Of a DNA stretch of 62,405 nucleotides, positions 9,297 to 18,967 are shown piece after piece. The notes under the pieces were generated by a model. It worked only from the letters and a program-made list of their open reading frames with translations. It did no database searches and was not told the origin of the DNA. Each line of letters begins with the position of its first letter. Position 1 is the stretch's first letter. The position numbers and the translations under genes were made by a program. Origin of the DNA: Rothia nasimurium (GTDB taxonomy: Bacteria; Actinomycetota; Actinomycetes; Actinomycetales; Micrococcaceae); assembly GCF_928391935.1 (NCBI RefSeq), contig NZ_CAKMTD010000012.1, positions 1-62,405 of the forward strand, given 5' to 3'.

Positions 9297-9562
9297 TTTT
9301 TTCCGTTCCGTCTCGTCACCTGGGAGGTACGAGACTAAGCCACAGTGCGTGTGTGAACACCTCAAATATAACCTTGAACACGAGGCAGGGTCTGCTTAAG
9401 TCCGATTTTTGAGCTGAATGGCGTAACTTTTAAATTTTATTGTGAATATAGCAACACTCAGGAAATTGGCTTGTAGGGGGAACCTTTTTCGGGGGAGGTC
9501 AGGACGCCTGCCCGGCAGGTAGCATAGACGGGTAAGTTTTGATGCAGATCAGGCAGGGGCGT

Positions 9563-10381
9563 ATGGGCCAGGTAGTGAGCGTTTCAAGTTTGAAGGGCGG
9601 GGTGGGTAAGACCTCCGTCATTTTAGGGTTCGCTTCGGCAGCCCAGGCAGCTGGTTTGCGTTCACTCATCATTGACATTGACCCCCACGGGGATGCCTCT
9701 ACAGGCCTGGGTGCCCCGTCTTCCTCCCCGGAGGTGGGCGAGCTCCTGCTCTCCCCTAACTCTGCGTCTCTTGAGGACGCCGCTGCCCCCGCCTCCTGGT
9801 CGGCTTTAGGTTCCCTGGGTAATGCCTCTGTCACCGGGCTTGATGCTGGCACCTGGGTAGTGCGCGGTTCAGCCCGCTCTATGGCCTTTGAAAACCTCCC
9901 CTACGCCCAGGCCCTTGGGGCCCTCCCCAGCCTGGTGGATCCCGTCCGCCCCCTCTTTGACCTGATTCTGGTGGACTGCCCACCCACCCTGGGCCGCCTG
10001 ACTGAAACCGCCTGGGCCGCCTCCGACCGGGTGGTATCGGTTGCGGAGCCCTCCCTCTTTTCGGTAGCAGGCACCGAACGAACCTTACGGGCCATAGCCC
10101 GCTTTGAGGCGTCCACCGACTACTCCGTCGGGTCAGCCTCCGTATTGATCAATAAGGTACGCCCCACCGACCCGGAACACATGTACCGGGCCGAAGAAAT
10201 GAGGGTCCTTTTTGGTGATTTGGTTGCCACCCCCACCATCCCTGAAACCCCTATTTTCCAGCGCATCCAGGGGGCAGCCTACCCGGTACACTACTGGCCT
10301 GAGGCCGCAGCCCAGCCCGTTGCCTCAGCCTTCACCCTCCTGCTCTCAGGCCTCATGTCCTCAGTGTCCTCAGCGTCCTAA
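9563..10381 (+). CDS. ParA-like (MinD/Soj superfamily) ATPase, orphan
   Basis: P-loop ATPase with the deviant Walker A of ParA proteins (SLKGGVGKTS), Walker A' IIDIDPHGDAST and Walker B LILVDCPP. About 272 residues. No parB or parS is adjacent, so it is unlikely to be the chromosome partition ATPase; an orphan ParA beside pyc and the MerR genes may position another cargo or act in cell-cycle control (inference). ATG 9563 was chosen because the homologous sequence MGQVVSVSS starts there after CAGGGG; an ATG at 9542 is an alternative. Confidence 0.82.
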   Translation: MGQVVSVSSLKGGVGKTSVILGFASAAQAAGLRSLIIDIDPHGDASTGLGAPSSSPEVGELLLSPNSASLEDAAAPASWSALGSLGNASVTGLDAGTWVVRGSARSMAFENLPYAQALGALPSLVDPVRPLFDLILVDCPPTLGRLTETAWAASDRVVSVAEPSLFSVAGTERTLRAIARFEASTDYSVGSASVLINKVRPTDPEHMYRAEEMRVLFGDLVATPTIPETPIFQRIQGAAYPVHYWPEAAAQPVASAFTLLLSGLMSSVSSAS

Positions 10382-10425
10382 GCATTCTCAGTGTCCTAGC
10401 GCCGCTGATGAGCACGCCCCCTGAC

Positions 10426-10467
10426 AGCAAAGAACCCAAACGCTTACTAGCGTTTGGGTTCTTTGCT
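10426..10467. terminator. Bidirectional terminator between ParA-like and MerR genes
   Basis: Perfect 19-bp stem (10426-10444 with 10449-10467), 4-base loop, between two convergent genes; serves both. Confidence 0.9.
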
Positions 10468-10480
10468 AAGACTAGATAGT

Positions 10481-11134
10481 TTAGGCGCCGGCCTTGCGGG
10501 CCCGCCGGGCAGAAAGTTCGTCATGAACCTCTGCGGTTTCTTCAACAGCGCCAGCGGTATTTTCGCCCGGAAGTGCGCTCAAAGACACCTCAAGCTCACG
10601 CCAGACACGGCCGATAGCGATACCGAAAACACCCTGACCTGCCTGGACCAGATCAATCACTTCCGTAGCAGAAGTACACTCATACACTGAGGCGCCATCT
10701 GACATCAGGGTAATCCCTGCCAGGTCCTCAACGCCACGGGCACGCAGGTGCTCAACTGAGGTGCGAATCTGTTGCAGGGACACCCCGGTATCCAGCAGGC
10801 TCTTGACAATTTTCAGCACCAGAACATCACGGAAGGAGTAGAGACGCTGGGAACCAGACCCCTGGGCTGAGCGGACAGTCGGCTCCACCAGGTGGGTACG
10901 GGCCCAGTAGTCAAGCTGGCGATAGGTAATACCAGCAGCCTTACAAGCGGTAGGGCCCCGGTAACCCAGGTTTTCATCAACCAGGGAGACGGGATCATCA
11001 AACAGGACACCCTGTTCCCCCACCGGCGAGGTACGGGGCATGACGTCCTCAAAGCCGAGCAGGGGCTCGTCCATGGGGGCAGGCACGCCTCGGAGGGCGC
11101 CAAGAGCGCCGTGCTGTTCATCGTGGCTGTTCAC
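10481..11134 (-). CDS. MerR-family regulator, Rv1830 (McdR)-like
   Basis: 217-residue DNA-binding protein. The MerR winged helix-turn-helix spans about residues 55-125 (GYRGPTACKAAGITYRQLDYWAR, then SGSQRLYSFRDVLVLKIVKSLLDTGVSLQQIR). Short N-terminal and C-terminal extensions flank it; no metal-binding cysteine cluster is visible. Its position next to FtsR-like and GarA genes matches mycobacterial Rv1827-Rv1830, where the equivalent regulator affects cell division (established); the same role here is inferred. GTG start with AAGGAAA upstream. The intergenic stretch to the next gene (11135-11290) holds no DUF151 nuclease gene, which is present there in mycobacteria. Confidence 0.85.
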   Translation of the reverse strand: MNSHDEQHGALGALRGVPAPMDEPLLGFEDVMPRTSPVGEQGVLFDDPVSLVDENLGYRGPTACKAAGITYRQLDYWARTHLVEPTVRSAQGSGSQRLYSFRDVLVLKIVKSLLDTGVSLQQIRTSVEHLRARGVEDLAGITLMSDGASVYECTSATEVIDLVQAGQGVFGIAIGRVWRELEVSLSALPGENTAGAVEETAEVHDELSARRARKAGA

Positions 11135-11290
11135 GGTGTAGCGTTTCCTTCCCTCACAGTTTGGTTGACTTACCCAATACTACCTGCCAGCGGCACCTTT
11201 TTCTGAGTTATTGGCACCGCCGGAACAGGCGTTTTAACGTGCTGTTTGTCATTAAGCAGAAACACCTTTTTTCTGCCCACCCTACTCCGA

Positions 11291-12061
11291 CTAGGAGGTA
11301 GGGCCCTGCTCATAGCTAGGCATAGACCCTGCAACCAGGGCCATGTGCAGGCGCAGCAGCAGGTTAGCGATGTCCCCTGCCAAAGCAGCGGCCCGGGCCT
11401 GGGACTCTTCATCCTTCCGCAGGGCCAGGGGGCCAACAGCTGTTTCTACTAGGTCAACCTCGCGGTCAGCAGCGGCCCGGAAGGCACGCAGGTGGCGGGG
11501 GTGGAGGCCGTGGGCTGTTAGCTGGTCACTGACCCGGGTGACGGCAAGGTCATACTGGTCGTATTCTTCCTTCCCTTCAGCCAGCAGGCCGTAGGTCATC
11601 AGTTCCCGTAGTAGGGGCATGTCCACTCCTGCGGCAACTCCCAGCTCCCTCAGGGTATAGGTGACTCCGGGGTCGGCAAGGGTAGCTTCCTCCCGGGGCA
11701 GCTGGGGGGCTGAGGGGGCGGACGGCGTCGCCCCACTCCCCTGCCCACTGGCAGCCGGGGCAGCTGAAGTGTCAGAAAGAGGGAGGGTGACCCGGCCAGC
11801 ATCCACGTCGTCCAGACGTTCCCGTATCACTTTGAGGGGCAGGTACTGGTCGCGTTGTAGCTGAAGCACGTAGCGAAGCCGCTCAATATCAGCGTCGGAG
11901 TACTTGCGGTAGCCGGTGTTGGTACGCTGGGGGCTCACCAATCCCTTATCTTCGAGGAACCTAATTTTTGAGGCGCTAATGCCCTCAAATTCCCCCTCAA
12001 GGGCAGAAAGAACCTGACCGATAGTCTTGTTCTTTGCTGCAGTTGATTCGGCCTGCGACAT
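11291..12061 (-). CDS. ftsR: FtsR-like MerR-family regulator
   Basis: 256-residue MerR protein with an N-terminal winged helix (KTIGQVLSALEGEF, SASKIRFLEDKGLVSPQRT, GYRKYSDADIERLRYVLQLQRDQYLPLKVIRERL) and a C-terminal four-helix-like domain containing a second short HTH-like stretch (YTLRELGVAAGVDMPLLREL). This is the architecture of Rv1828/FtsR, an activator of ftsZ in corynebacteria. The ATG lies 2 bases after the garA stop, so the two are translationally coupled. A low-complexity Ala/Ser/Pro linker at about 103-130 joins the domains. Confidence 0.85.
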   Translation of the reverse strand: MSQAESTAAKNKTIGQVLSALEGEFEGISASKIRFLEDKGLVSPQRTNTGYRKYSDADIERLRYVLQLQRDQYLPLKVIRERLDDVDAGRVTLPLSDTSAAPAASGQGSGATPSAPSAPQLPREEATLADPGVTYTLRELGVAAGVDMPLLRELMTYGLLAEGKEEYDQYDLAVTRVSDQLTAHGLHPRHLRAFRAAADREVDLVETAVGPLALRKDEESQARAAALAGDIANLLLRLHMALVAGSMPSYEQGPTS

Positions 12062-12063
12062 GC

Positions 12064-12504
12064 TTAGTTACCCTGGCCCAGGTAGAAGGCAAAGTGGAAC
12101 TTGCCGATGTAAATTTCGTCGCCGTTCTTCAGGTAGGCCTCGTCAACGCGGTCGCCATTGACGTAGGTACCGTTCAGGGAGTCAGCGTCAGTCAGAATGT
12201 AGCTACCGGCATTGGGAATGAAGAGGGCGTGACGGCGGGAGACAGTCACATCGTCAAGGTATATGTCTGACTGGGGGCTACGGCCAGCGATGGTAATGCC
12301 GCTTTCGTCATCGGTGTCGGGGGTGATGAGGAAGCGGGCGCCCTTAAACTGCCCGTCAAGACCAATCAGAATAGCTGAACCTGCAGGCAGGGTTGCCAGA
12401 AGGTTACTCTCTTCGCTCGTGGGAGTGTGGGCATCAGAAACACCCAGGGTGCTCACGAGGTTCATTACACTGGTGGCGGGATGTGCGGCGTTATTCTGCG
12501 ACAT
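12064..12504 (-). CDS. garA: GarA/OdhI-like FHA-domain protein
   Basis: Small cytosolic phospho-switch protein. The 146 residues carry one FHA domain (about 50-146) with its phosphothreonine-binding residues: GRSPQSDIYLD, SRRHA and LNGTYVN. In mycobacteria and corynebacteria this protein binds 2-oxoglutarate dehydrogenase and glutamate enzymes and is switched off by PknB/PknG phosphorylation of an N-terminal ETTSVF motif. Here the N-terminus only reads ATSVMNL, so the canonical double threonine is not intact. First gene of garA-ftsR. Annotation as GarA rests on synteny with gcvH and ftsR plus the domain. Confidence 0.82.
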   Translation of the reverse strand: MSQNNAAHPATSVMNLVSTLGVSDAHTPTSEESNLLATLPAGSAILIGLDGQFKGARFLITPDTDDESGITIAGRSPQSDIYLDDVTVSRRHALFIPNAGSYILTDADSLNGTYVNGDRVDEAYLKNGDEIYIGKFHFAFYLGQGN

Positions 12505-12793
12505 GGGCGACAGTTGGTCCTAGGGTTGATCGACGGCCCCAGTTTCAGGGCCGGGGGATGACTCAGGGTTCGTTGTTATTTTGTGATGGTTCCCGGTTCA
12601 AAGGTCACGAAATGGTAAACAGTGAACCGTTTGTTCAATCTTAGCTAGTTCAGCCCCATTCTGCCCAGGTTGGGTTCGTGTTCTTCCCGCAAATTTTCAC
12701 GAATTTTACACATATCTCCCCGCCCAGGCTCCCGGATAGCTCCCGGCAGGCTCCCGGTAGCACGCCGTCCTGAACAATACCCCTCACACAAAC
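12505..12793. other. Non-coding stretch upstream of garA
   Basis: About 290 bases between the garA start and the gcvH terminator. It must contain the promoter for garA-ftsR. A TGAAC(5)GTTCA repeat is present at about 12623-12637, in a locally AT-richer part, but I cannot assign -10/-35 elements with confidence. No small ORF stands out. Confidence 0.35.
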
Positions 12794-12824
12794 TGCCCCT
12801 CCCCGCGCTGGGCGGGAAGGGGCA
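12794..12824 (-). terminator. Terminator after gcvH
   Basis: Thirteen-bp GC-rich stem (12794-12806 with 12812-12824; one G-U pair on the minus strand) followed on the minus strand by GTTTGTGTG. Lies 22 bases after the gcvH stop. Confidence 0.75.
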
Positions 12825-12846
12825 CTAGAACAAGGGGGAGGCCAGA

Positions 12847-13233
12847 CTAGGCGATTTCAGCCTCGTAGTCAGAAGCGGAGAGCAGGCCGTCCAGGTCAGC
12901 TTCGTTGGCAGGACGAACCTCAATCAGCCAGCCAGCACCGTAGGGGTCGCTATTGACAGTCTCAGGTGAGTCAGCCAGGTCTTCGTTCACGGCAACAACC
13001 TCGCCTGAAACGGGGGCGAAGAGGTCAGAGACGCTCTTGGTGGACTCGATTTCGCCGAAGGTGGCCTCGGCTTCAAGGGTCTCGCCCACCTCGGGCAGGT
13101 CAACGTACACGACGTCGCCCAGGGCGTCCTGGGCGTGGTCGGTGACGCCAACGCGGACGGTGCCGTCGGCGGTCAGGGCGCCTACCCATTCGTGTTCTTT
13201 GGTGTACTTGAGGTCGGCAGGTACGTTGCTCAT
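12847..13233 (-). CDS. gcvH: Glycine cleavage system H protein
   Basis: 128-residue lipoyl carrier of the glycine cleavage complex, shuttling the aminomethyl group between P and T proteins. The lipoate-accepting lysine is in [12 protein letters not shown], and the N-terminal YTKEHEWV and the [12 protein letters not shown] strand are typical. The ATG at 13233 follows AAGGA 8 bases upstream; the open frame reading upstream into putA is not part of it. The T and P proteins are not in this window, so gcvH is detached from its partners, as in the mycobacterial gcvH-garA arrangement. Confidence 0.95.
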   Translation of the reverse strand: MSNVPADLKYTKEHEWVGALTADGTVRVGVTDHAQDALGDVVYVDLPEVGETLEAEATFGEIESTKSVSDLFAPVSGEVVAVNEDLADSPETVNSDPYGAGWLIEVRPANEADLDGLLSASDYEAEIA

Positions 13234-13333
13234 CGGGGTTTTCCTTATCTGTTGTGGGATGACCGATCGAGGTGCGTGAAAACTCGATGTGGGGTGGGCT
13301 AACAGTTGAGGGAGGTGCCAGCCCTTAGTCACG

Positions 13334-13339
13334 ATTATA
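13334..13339 (-). promoter_or_regulatory. gcvH promoter -10 element
   Basis: A perfect TATAAT on the minus strand about 95 bases upstream of the gcvH start and just past the putA terminator. No convincing -35 is visible at 16-18 bases. No glycine riboswitch core was found in the leader. Confidence 0.5.
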
Positions 13340-13345
13340 TGACAC

Positions 13346-13398
13346 AGGGTACACAGGTGAGTGCCGCAGGTTACCTGCGTGTTGCACCTGTGTACCCT
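13346..13398 (-). terminator. Terminator after putA
   Basis: A 14-bp outer stem (13346-13359 with 13385-13398) encloses a second hairpin CGCAGGT/ACCTGCG (13365-13379). It lies 23 bases past the putA stop. No long T-run follows, but the location and stem strength support termination. Confidence 0.7.
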
Positions 13399-13420
13399 GA
13401 TCGCGCGGGGTAGGTTCCGC

Positions 13421-16400
13421 TTAGATGACGCCCTCGGAGTACTTGTAGGGGTTGCCGAAGCGGTGGGCGGTGATGGAGACAGCCTGTTCGCGCACGAAGG
13501 GCAGCATTTCGATGCGGCCAGCCTCGGTGACGGGCTGGAAGTAGACCGCGATGTCGGGGCGGCCGTCCAGGGCCTCGTAAATGCTGGTGACGTCCTGGCC
13601 GATGTAGCGGATACGGGCGCCTTCCAGGGCGGTTCCCTCCAGCTGCTTGGAGGGGGTCTTGGCAATCTTAGCCAGGGAGGCCCGGTAGGCCTCGTCGCTC
13701 TGGGCCAGCAGGGTTACGCCTGCTGAGCGCAGGGCACCAGCGACAGCTACAGGCAGGTCCTGGCCGTGGCTGAACTCGATGGTGGCACCGGCTGCCAGGC
13801 CAGCGAGCAGGACGCGCAGGGCGCGGTCGCGGTCGCCGTCCTCGTCCAGACGGACCTGGACGGTGGTGGGCAGGTAGCGCAGGATGTTGCGCTCAACGCC
13901 CAGCTGGCTGGGGTCGTGGCCGACACCGAATTCACTGGCCCAGGCGGCGGCATCGGAGCTGGCGGCGCGGGTGAGCAGGGCCAGACCGGCTTCGTCGGTG
14001 GCGGTGGGCTCGCGCAGGGCGGCCAGCAGGTTGCGAACGGCGGCGCTGGTGGGGGCGGCAGAGGCGGTGGCTTCTGTGCTCTTCCAGTCGGTGAGGGCAA
14101 CCAGGTAGTTGGGGCCACCGGCCTTGGTGCCGGAGCCTACGGTGGACTTCTTCCAGCCACCGAAGGGCTGGCGCTGCACGATAGCGCCGGTGATACCGCG
14201 GTTGGCGTAGAGGTTACCTGCCTGGACCTTGGAGAGCCAGAGCTCAAGTTCGGCTGAGTCCAAAGAGTGCAGGCCAGCGGTCAGACCGTAGTCGGTGGCG
14301 TTCTGCAATTCGATAGCCTCTTCGAGGGTGGCGGCCTTCATAATGCCCAGGATGGGGCCGAAGTATTCGGTCAGGTGGTATTCGCTACCGGGCTTGACAC
14401 CAGCGCGGACGCCGGGTGACCAGAGTCGGCCAGTCTCGTCCAGCTGCTTGGGTTCGATGACCCAGTTTTCGCCGGGGCCCAGGGTGGTCAGACCGCGCTT
14501 GAGCTTGCCCTCGGGCTTCTCAATGACGGGGCCCATCTCAGCTTCGATGTCCTGGGGGTGGGCAACGTGCAGGGAGGTGACGGCGTCCACCAGCTGGTTG
14601 TAGAAGCGCTTGGACTCCCCGACCGAACCAACCAGGATCACGGTGGAAGCCGCCGAGCACTTCTGGCCTGCGTGGCCGAAAGCTGAGTAGACGACGTCCT
14701 TGACCGCCAGGTCGAGGTCGGCGTTGGGGGTGACAATGATGGAGTTCTTGCCGGAGGTTTCGCCAAAGAGAGGCAGGTCCTTACGCCAGGAACGGAACAT
14801 TTCGGCAGTCTCGTAACCGCCGGTCAGGATCAGGCGCTCAACGGCGGGGTGGGCGATCAGATGGGAACCGGCGGCGCGGTCGGTGACCTTGACCAGGCGC
14901 AGGGCCTCGCGGGGAACACCGGCCTCCCACAGGACCTCAGCGATCAGGGCACCTACGCGGGCGGTCAGGGTTGCGGGCTTAAAGACGACGGCTGAACCGG
15001 CGGCCAGGGCAGCCAGGACACCGCCGACGGGGATGGCGGTGGGGAAGTTCCACGGCGGGATCACCAGGGTCAGCTTGACCGGCTGGGCGGTGGCCCCGTC
15101 CATCTGGTCAAGGCGCTCAGCCAGCTGGGCGTAGTAGTAGGCAAAGTCAACTGCTTCTGAGACTTCAACGTCGCCCTGTTCCAGGGTCTTACCAGCCTCG
15201 TGGGCCATGATTTCCATGAAGTCGCCACGGCGAACGGCTAGGCCAACGGCAACCTTCCGCAGGATTTCAGCGCGTTCAGCAGCCGGGCGGGCACCCCACT
15301 CGGCACCTGCAGCTACGGTTTCTGCGACCAGGGTTTCAGCGGCCTCGGTGGAGCCCAGCTCGTTGGCGGCCAGGGTTTCGATACCGATCTGGGTGGTCTT
15401 GGAGCGTTCCAGGATGGCCCGGCCCCACTCGCGGTTGGGGGCGAGGGCGGCGTCGGTGTCGGGGGTGTTTTCGAAGGTGCCTGCGGCGGGCTTGAAGACG
15501 GTGTCTGCGGTTTCGGTCAGGCGGTTCTGGGTGCGCTGGGGAGGCTGAACCTCGTCGGTCACGGCCTCAAGTGAGCGCAAGAAGCGGGTCTTTTCGCGTT
15601 CGAAGAGGGCCGGGGAGGAATCCAGGTCGAAGACGGCACTCATGAAGTTCTCGCTGGAGGCGTTCTCTTCCAGGCGGCGCACCAGGTAGGAGATAGCCAC
15701 GTCGAATTCTTCGGGGCGCACAACGGGGGTGTAGAGCAGCAGGTGCCCTACGCGGCGTCGGATCACCTCGGCCTGCTGGGCGGCCATACCGATCAGCATT
15801 TCGAATTCGATGTCCTTTTCAACCCCGCGGTCTTCAGCCAGCAGCAGGGCAAAGGCGACGTCGAAGAGGTTGTGGCCTGCTACGCCCAGGCGGATGTTCT
15901 TGGTGTGGGCGGGCTGCAGGGCGTAGTTGAGAATACGCTTGTAGTTGGTGTCGGAGTCCTGCTTGGAGTCGCAGGTGGTCAGAGGCCAGCCGTGCAGGGC
16001 TGCTTCGACCCTTTCCATGGAGAGGTTGGCGCCCTTGACCAGGCGGACCTTAATACGGGCGCCGCCTGCTTCAACGCGGGCGGCAGCCCAGGCCTGGAGG
16101 CGCTGCATAGCGGCCAGGGTGTCGGGCAGGTAGGCCTGGAGGACGATACCGGCTTCGAGGTTCTTGAGCTGGGGCTGGTCCAGGATCTTGGTGAAGACCT
16201 CGATGGTCATATCCAGGTCCTTGTACTCTTCCATGTCCAGGTTGATGAACTTGGGGGTGGGTGAGTTTGCGGCCAGTTCGTAGAGGGGGGTGAGGCGGCG
16301 GACGGCCTCGGCAACGACCTCGTCGAAGGCCCAGTGGGAGTGGGGGCCGGAGACGGAGGAAACCTTGATGGAGACGTAGTCGACGTCGTCGCGGGCCAAC

Positions 16401-16906
16401 AGGCGCTTGGTTTCGCTCAGGCGGCGTTCGGCTTCGCGGTCACCAAGGACTGCTTCGCCTAGGAGGTTGATGTTGAGCTTGTTGCCGGTTGAGGTGAGGT
16501 GCTTGATGGCGGGGCCCAGCTTGTTGTCGCGGGCGTCGACGATCAGGTGGCCGACCATCTGGCGCAGGACGGTGCGGGCGATCGGCACGGTGGGCCAGGA
16601 CGCCTTGGAGGCCAGCTTGCCGCCTAGGCCTACGGCACTCTTCATGTACCAGGGCAGGAAGGCCGGGACGATGGGGGCAATGCGGGCAAGGTTCTTACCG
16701 GCGACGGCCTGGTCTTCGGGGCGCACGACGCCGTCGACAAAGCCGACGGTGAATTCGAGGCCATTGGGGTCTTTGAGGACGCCTGCTAGTTTTTCGGCGG
16801 CGGGATCTGCCGGGATTGCCTGGGCGTCTTTGACCCAGTCGGCTACGAGCTGGACGGCTTGGTCTGCCAGCTGCTGGTGGTGGGCATCGCTAAAGGGGTA
16901 GGCCAT
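13421..16906 (-). CDS. putA: Bifunctional proline dehydrogenase / delta-1-pyrroline-5-carboxylate dehydrogenase
   Basis: Oxidises proline to glutamate in two steps. 1161 residues: the FAD-dependent proline dehydrogenase barrel occupies about 80-450 (ending with the arginine-rich [11 protein letters not shown] region) and the NAD-dependent aldehyde dehydrogenase about 480-1000, with [23 protein letters not shown] and the catalytic cysteine in [13 protein letters not shown]-terminal ALDH-like remnant domain follows, as in longer PutA types. There is no N-terminal ribbon-helix-helix DNA-binding domain, so it does not autoregulate. AGGAGGG lies 9 bases before the ATG. Divergent from a LysR-type gene that is its likely regulator. 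Confidence 0.95.
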   Translation of the reverse strand: MAYPFSDAHHQQLADQAVQLVADWVKDAQAIPADPAAEKLAGVLKDPNGLEFTVGFVDGVVRPEDQAVAGKNLARIAPIVPAFLPWYMKSAVGLGGKLASKASWPTVPIARTVLRQMVGHLIVDARDNKLGPAIKHLTSTGNKLNINLLGEAVLGDREAERRLSETKRLLARDDVDYVSIKVSSVSGPHSHWAFDEVVAEAVRRLTPLYELAANSPTPKFINLDMEEYKDLDMTIEVFTKILDQPQLKNLEAGIVLQAYLPDTLAAMQRLQAWAAARVEAGGARIKVRLVKGANLSMERVEAALHGWPLTTCDSKQDSDTNYKRILNYALQPAHTKNIRLGVAGHNLFDVAFALLLAEDRGVEKDIEFEMLIGMAAQQAEVIRRRVGHLLLYTPVVRPEEFDVAISYLVRRLEENASSENFMSAVFDLDSSPALFEREKTRFLRSLEAVTDEVQPPQRTQNRLTETADTVFKPAAGTFENTPDTDAALAPNREWGRAILERSKTTQIGIETLAANELGSTEAAETLVAETVAAGAEWGARPAAERAEILRKVAVGLAVRRGDFMEIMAHEAGKTLEQGDVEVSEAVDFAYYYAQLAERLDQMDGATAQPVKLTLVIPPWNFPTAIPVGGVLAALAAGSAVVFKPATLTARVGALIAEVLWEAGVPREALRLVKVTDRAAGSHLIAHPAVERLILTGGYETAEMFRSWRKDLPLFGETSGKNSIIVTPNADLDLAVKDVVYSAFGHAGQKCSAASTVILVGSVGESKRFYNQLVDAVTSLHVAHPQDIEAEMGPVIEKPEGKLKRGLTTLGPGENWVIEPKQLDETGRLWSPGVRAGVKPGSEYHLTEYFGPILGIMKAATLEEAIELQNATDYGLTAGLHSLDSAELELWLSKVQAGNLYANRGITGAIVQRQPFGGWKKSTVGSGTKAGGPNYLVALTDWKSTEATASAAPTSAAVRNLLAALREPTATDEAGLALLTRAASSDAAAWASEFGVGHDPSQLGVERNILRYLPTTVQVRLDEDGDRDRALRVLLAGLAAGATIEFSHGQDLPVAVAGALRSAGVTLLAQSDEAYRASLAKIAKTPSKQLEGTALEGARIRYIGQDVTSIYEALDGRPDIAVYFQPVTEAGRIEMLPFVREQAVSITAHRFGNPYKYSEGVI

Positions 16907-17017
16907 GGGGGTGTCCCTCCTGGTTGGTCCGCCGTGGGTGGCGGAAGAACTCTTGTTGTAACCTATTTCACCACCTTTGAGTCAAAAATACACCATTAGC
17001 AAAAGTGAATCTTTTTG

Positions 17018-17039
17018 AGCAGATAGCTTTAGTTCTGCT
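17018..17039. promoter_or_regulatory. Inverted repeat in putA-lysR intergenic region
   Basis: AGCAGA(10)TCTGCT, 48 bases before the LysR gene start and 112 bases before putA. LysR-type proteins usually bind interrupted palindromes in such divergent regions, often near their own start. Candidate site only. Confidence 0.35.
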
Positions 17040-17086
17040 AACCTTTTATGTAACCCCTGCCACCAGGCCCAAGGAAAAGAGGCACC

Positions 17087-18013
17087 GTGTACGACATCCG
17101 CCGACTAGCCATGCTCCTCGAGATTCACGAGCGCGGAACCCTGGCCGCCGCCGCCAAAACCCTCCACCTGACGTCCTCAGCGGTATCCCAGCAGATCACC
17201 ACCCTGGAAAAAGAGGTGGGAGTCCCCCTGCTCCGCAAGGTGGGCCGCCGGGTCGAACTCACCCCCGAAGCCCTCGTCCTGGTGGAAAGCGCCCGCAACA
17301 TCCTCAAGGAGCTGGACGCAGCCCGCACCCGCATAACCCTGCTCGACGGCGTCCCCGCTGGCCAGATTCGTCTGGCGATTTTCCAGTCAGCCGCCCAGGC
17401 CCTCCTGACTGCCACCCTGGCCCACCTTGCCGAACACGCCCCCCTGGTGCAGTTGCACGTGGTGCAGATTGACCCCGAAAGCGGTCTCTCCCTTACCCGT
17501 TCCCGGGAGTTTGACCTGGTCATTGCCGAGTCCTACCCCCACCATTTCATCCCGGAATACCCGGAACTCACCTCAGAACTGCTCACCGAAGACAACCTGA
17601 ACCTGGTCGTGGCAGCCGACGCTGAGGTAACCAGCCTAGCTGAGGCCGCCAACCTACCCTGGGTCTTTGAGGGGGAGCACAATACCTCCCGAACCTGGGG
17701 CATTAATCAGTGCAGGGCGGCCGGGTTCGAGCCGCAGGTGCGCTATGTGATTGACGATTTGAACACCCACCTGAGCCTGGCGGCAGGCGGGGCGGCGGCC
17801 ATCATGCCCTCCTTTGCCCTGCCCGCAACAGGTGAAGATCTAGCCCGCGTCCACGGGGTCAAGGCCCTCCCCCTCCCCGGCGCCCCCTTCCGCGAGATTT
17901 ATGTAGCGACCCGCACCGAAAGCGCTGCCCAACCTGCAGTCCGCGCGGTCAAGGCAGCCCTCCAGGCCGCCGTGGCCTCTCCCCCGACCCTCAACCACAC
18001 GAGCGGGCAATAA
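17087..18013 (+). CDS. LysR-family transcriptional regulator, putative putA regulator
   Basis: 308-residue regulator. N-terminal winged HTH (LAMLLEIHERGTLAAAAKTL, SSAVSQQITTLEKEVGVPLL) and a periplasmic-binding-like effector domain from about residue 90. GTG start preceded by AAGGAAAAGAGG. Divergent from putA with 180 bases between, so proline or a related amino acid is a plausible effector (inference). The next gene starts 3 bases after its stop, implying co-transcription. Confidence 0.88.
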   Translation: MYDIRRLAMLLEIHERGTLAAAAKTLHLTSSAVSQQITTLEKEVGVPLLRKVGRRVELTPEALVLVESARNILKELDAARTRITLLDGVPAGQIRLAIFQSAAQALLTATLAHLAEHAPLVQLHVVQIDPESGLSLTRSREFDLVIAESYPHHFIPEYPELTSELLTEDNLNLVVAADAEVTSLAEAANLPWVFEGEHNTSRTWGINQCRAAGFEPQVRYVIDDLNTHLSLAAGGAAAIMPSFALPATGEDLARVHGVKALPLPGAPFREIYVATRTESAAQPAVRAVKAALQAAVASPPTLNHTSGQ

Positions 18014-18016
18014 ACC

Positions 18017-18952
18017 ATGTTTACCCTGTTTTCTGTTGCCGAATCACCGATCGCCCTTGATTTTTCCCTCGACCCTGCGGTGCTTGCTGAGGTATCAGGC
18101 ACCCCGCGCCTGGGCTCCCTGCTGAGCTCCCACGTCCTTGAAGTTGAATCCCTCAGCCACCTTGATGTCAACGCCCACTCCCCCTCCGTGGAGGGCCTGA
18201 TGCTTGCCCTGAGGGAGTCACTTGAACGACGCATCTGCCTGTGGCTCGGGGTGGTGGATGCGGGCAGGCTCCACCAGGTGCAGGCAATTCTCGGCGACGC
18301 CTGCCAGATAGCAGGTGCCAGGCGGGAGCCCCACAAGGACTGGGCCCTGCGCCTACCTGGGGCCACAAGCCTGGTCCCCCTCGCTGTCAGCCCCCAGCGG
18401 CTCCTCCGAAACATGCTGGCCCCGTCCAGCCCCTTCCGTGCTATTGCCTTGCAACATCTCGAAGGTCTTGACCCAAAACGCGTGGCAAACGCCGATCTCC
18501 TTGAGCTTCGCCGCAACGGTGTCAGCATGGTCCCCCGGAGCCTCATCTTCAGGCTGGCCCATTCGCCGGTCATGTGGGCCTACGCCATCGTCATGCTGTA
18601 TTCGATATGCAGGGCAATTCCCGTAGCTTACCTACCTGGCTTCCACGGCAATATCTGGGTGCTGTGGGGGCTAGACGTTGCTGGCGCCTTCCCCTACGCC
18701 TGGGGTGTCATCGCCATGTTTACAGCCTCACGGCTCATGGTGCGACTGCTTGCCCTCCTGGTCGCTGTCATTACCTTCGTCGCCCCCTACGCCTATTTCT
18801 GGACGCACGGCCACCACTACCCCTTCTACGTGGATGTCATTGTGGGCTGCTTTATTGCCAGCGCCCTGGGCTTTGAGATTTTCCGCTATGTACGTGAAAA
18901 GCGGGTGCGCACCCGGTTAGCCCGGGCGGGCGCTCCCGCTTCACGTCAGTAA
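18017..18952 (+). CDS. Membrane protein of unknown function
   Basis: 311 residues: a soluble N-terminal part (about 1-190) with no recognised motif, then about four hydrophobic segments between residues 195 and 295 and a basic tail (VREKRVRTRLARAG). It starts 3 bases after the LysR stop, so the two are likely one operon and functionally linked. I do not recognise the family; the aromatic-rich loop FWTHGHHYPFYVD between the last two helices may bind something but no catalytic pattern is evident. Confidence 0.6.
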   Translation: MFTLFSVAESPIALDFSLDPAVLAEVSGTPRLGSLLSSHVLEVESLSHLDVNAHSPSVEGLMLALRESLERRICLWLGVVDAGRLHQVQAILGDACQIAGARREPHKDWALRLPGATSLVPLAVSPQRLLRNMLAPSSPFRAIALQHLEGLDPKRVANADLLELRRNGVSMVPRSLIFRLAHSPVMWAYAIVMLYSICRAIPVAYLPGFHGNIWVLWGLDVAGAFPYAWGVIAMFTASRLMVRLLALLVAVITFVAPYAYFWTHGHHYPFYVDVIVGCFIASALGFEIFRYVREKRVRTRLARAGAPASRQ

Positions 18953-18967
18953 AAACTAGCGGCCCCG

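Noticed and set aside
13234..13345. Glycine riboswitch before gcvH
   Set aside because: The conserved core elements of the aptamer are not seen.
13234..13665. N-terminal extension of gcvH into putA
   Set aside because: No homology, crosses a terminator, and ATG 13233 has a clear ribosome site.
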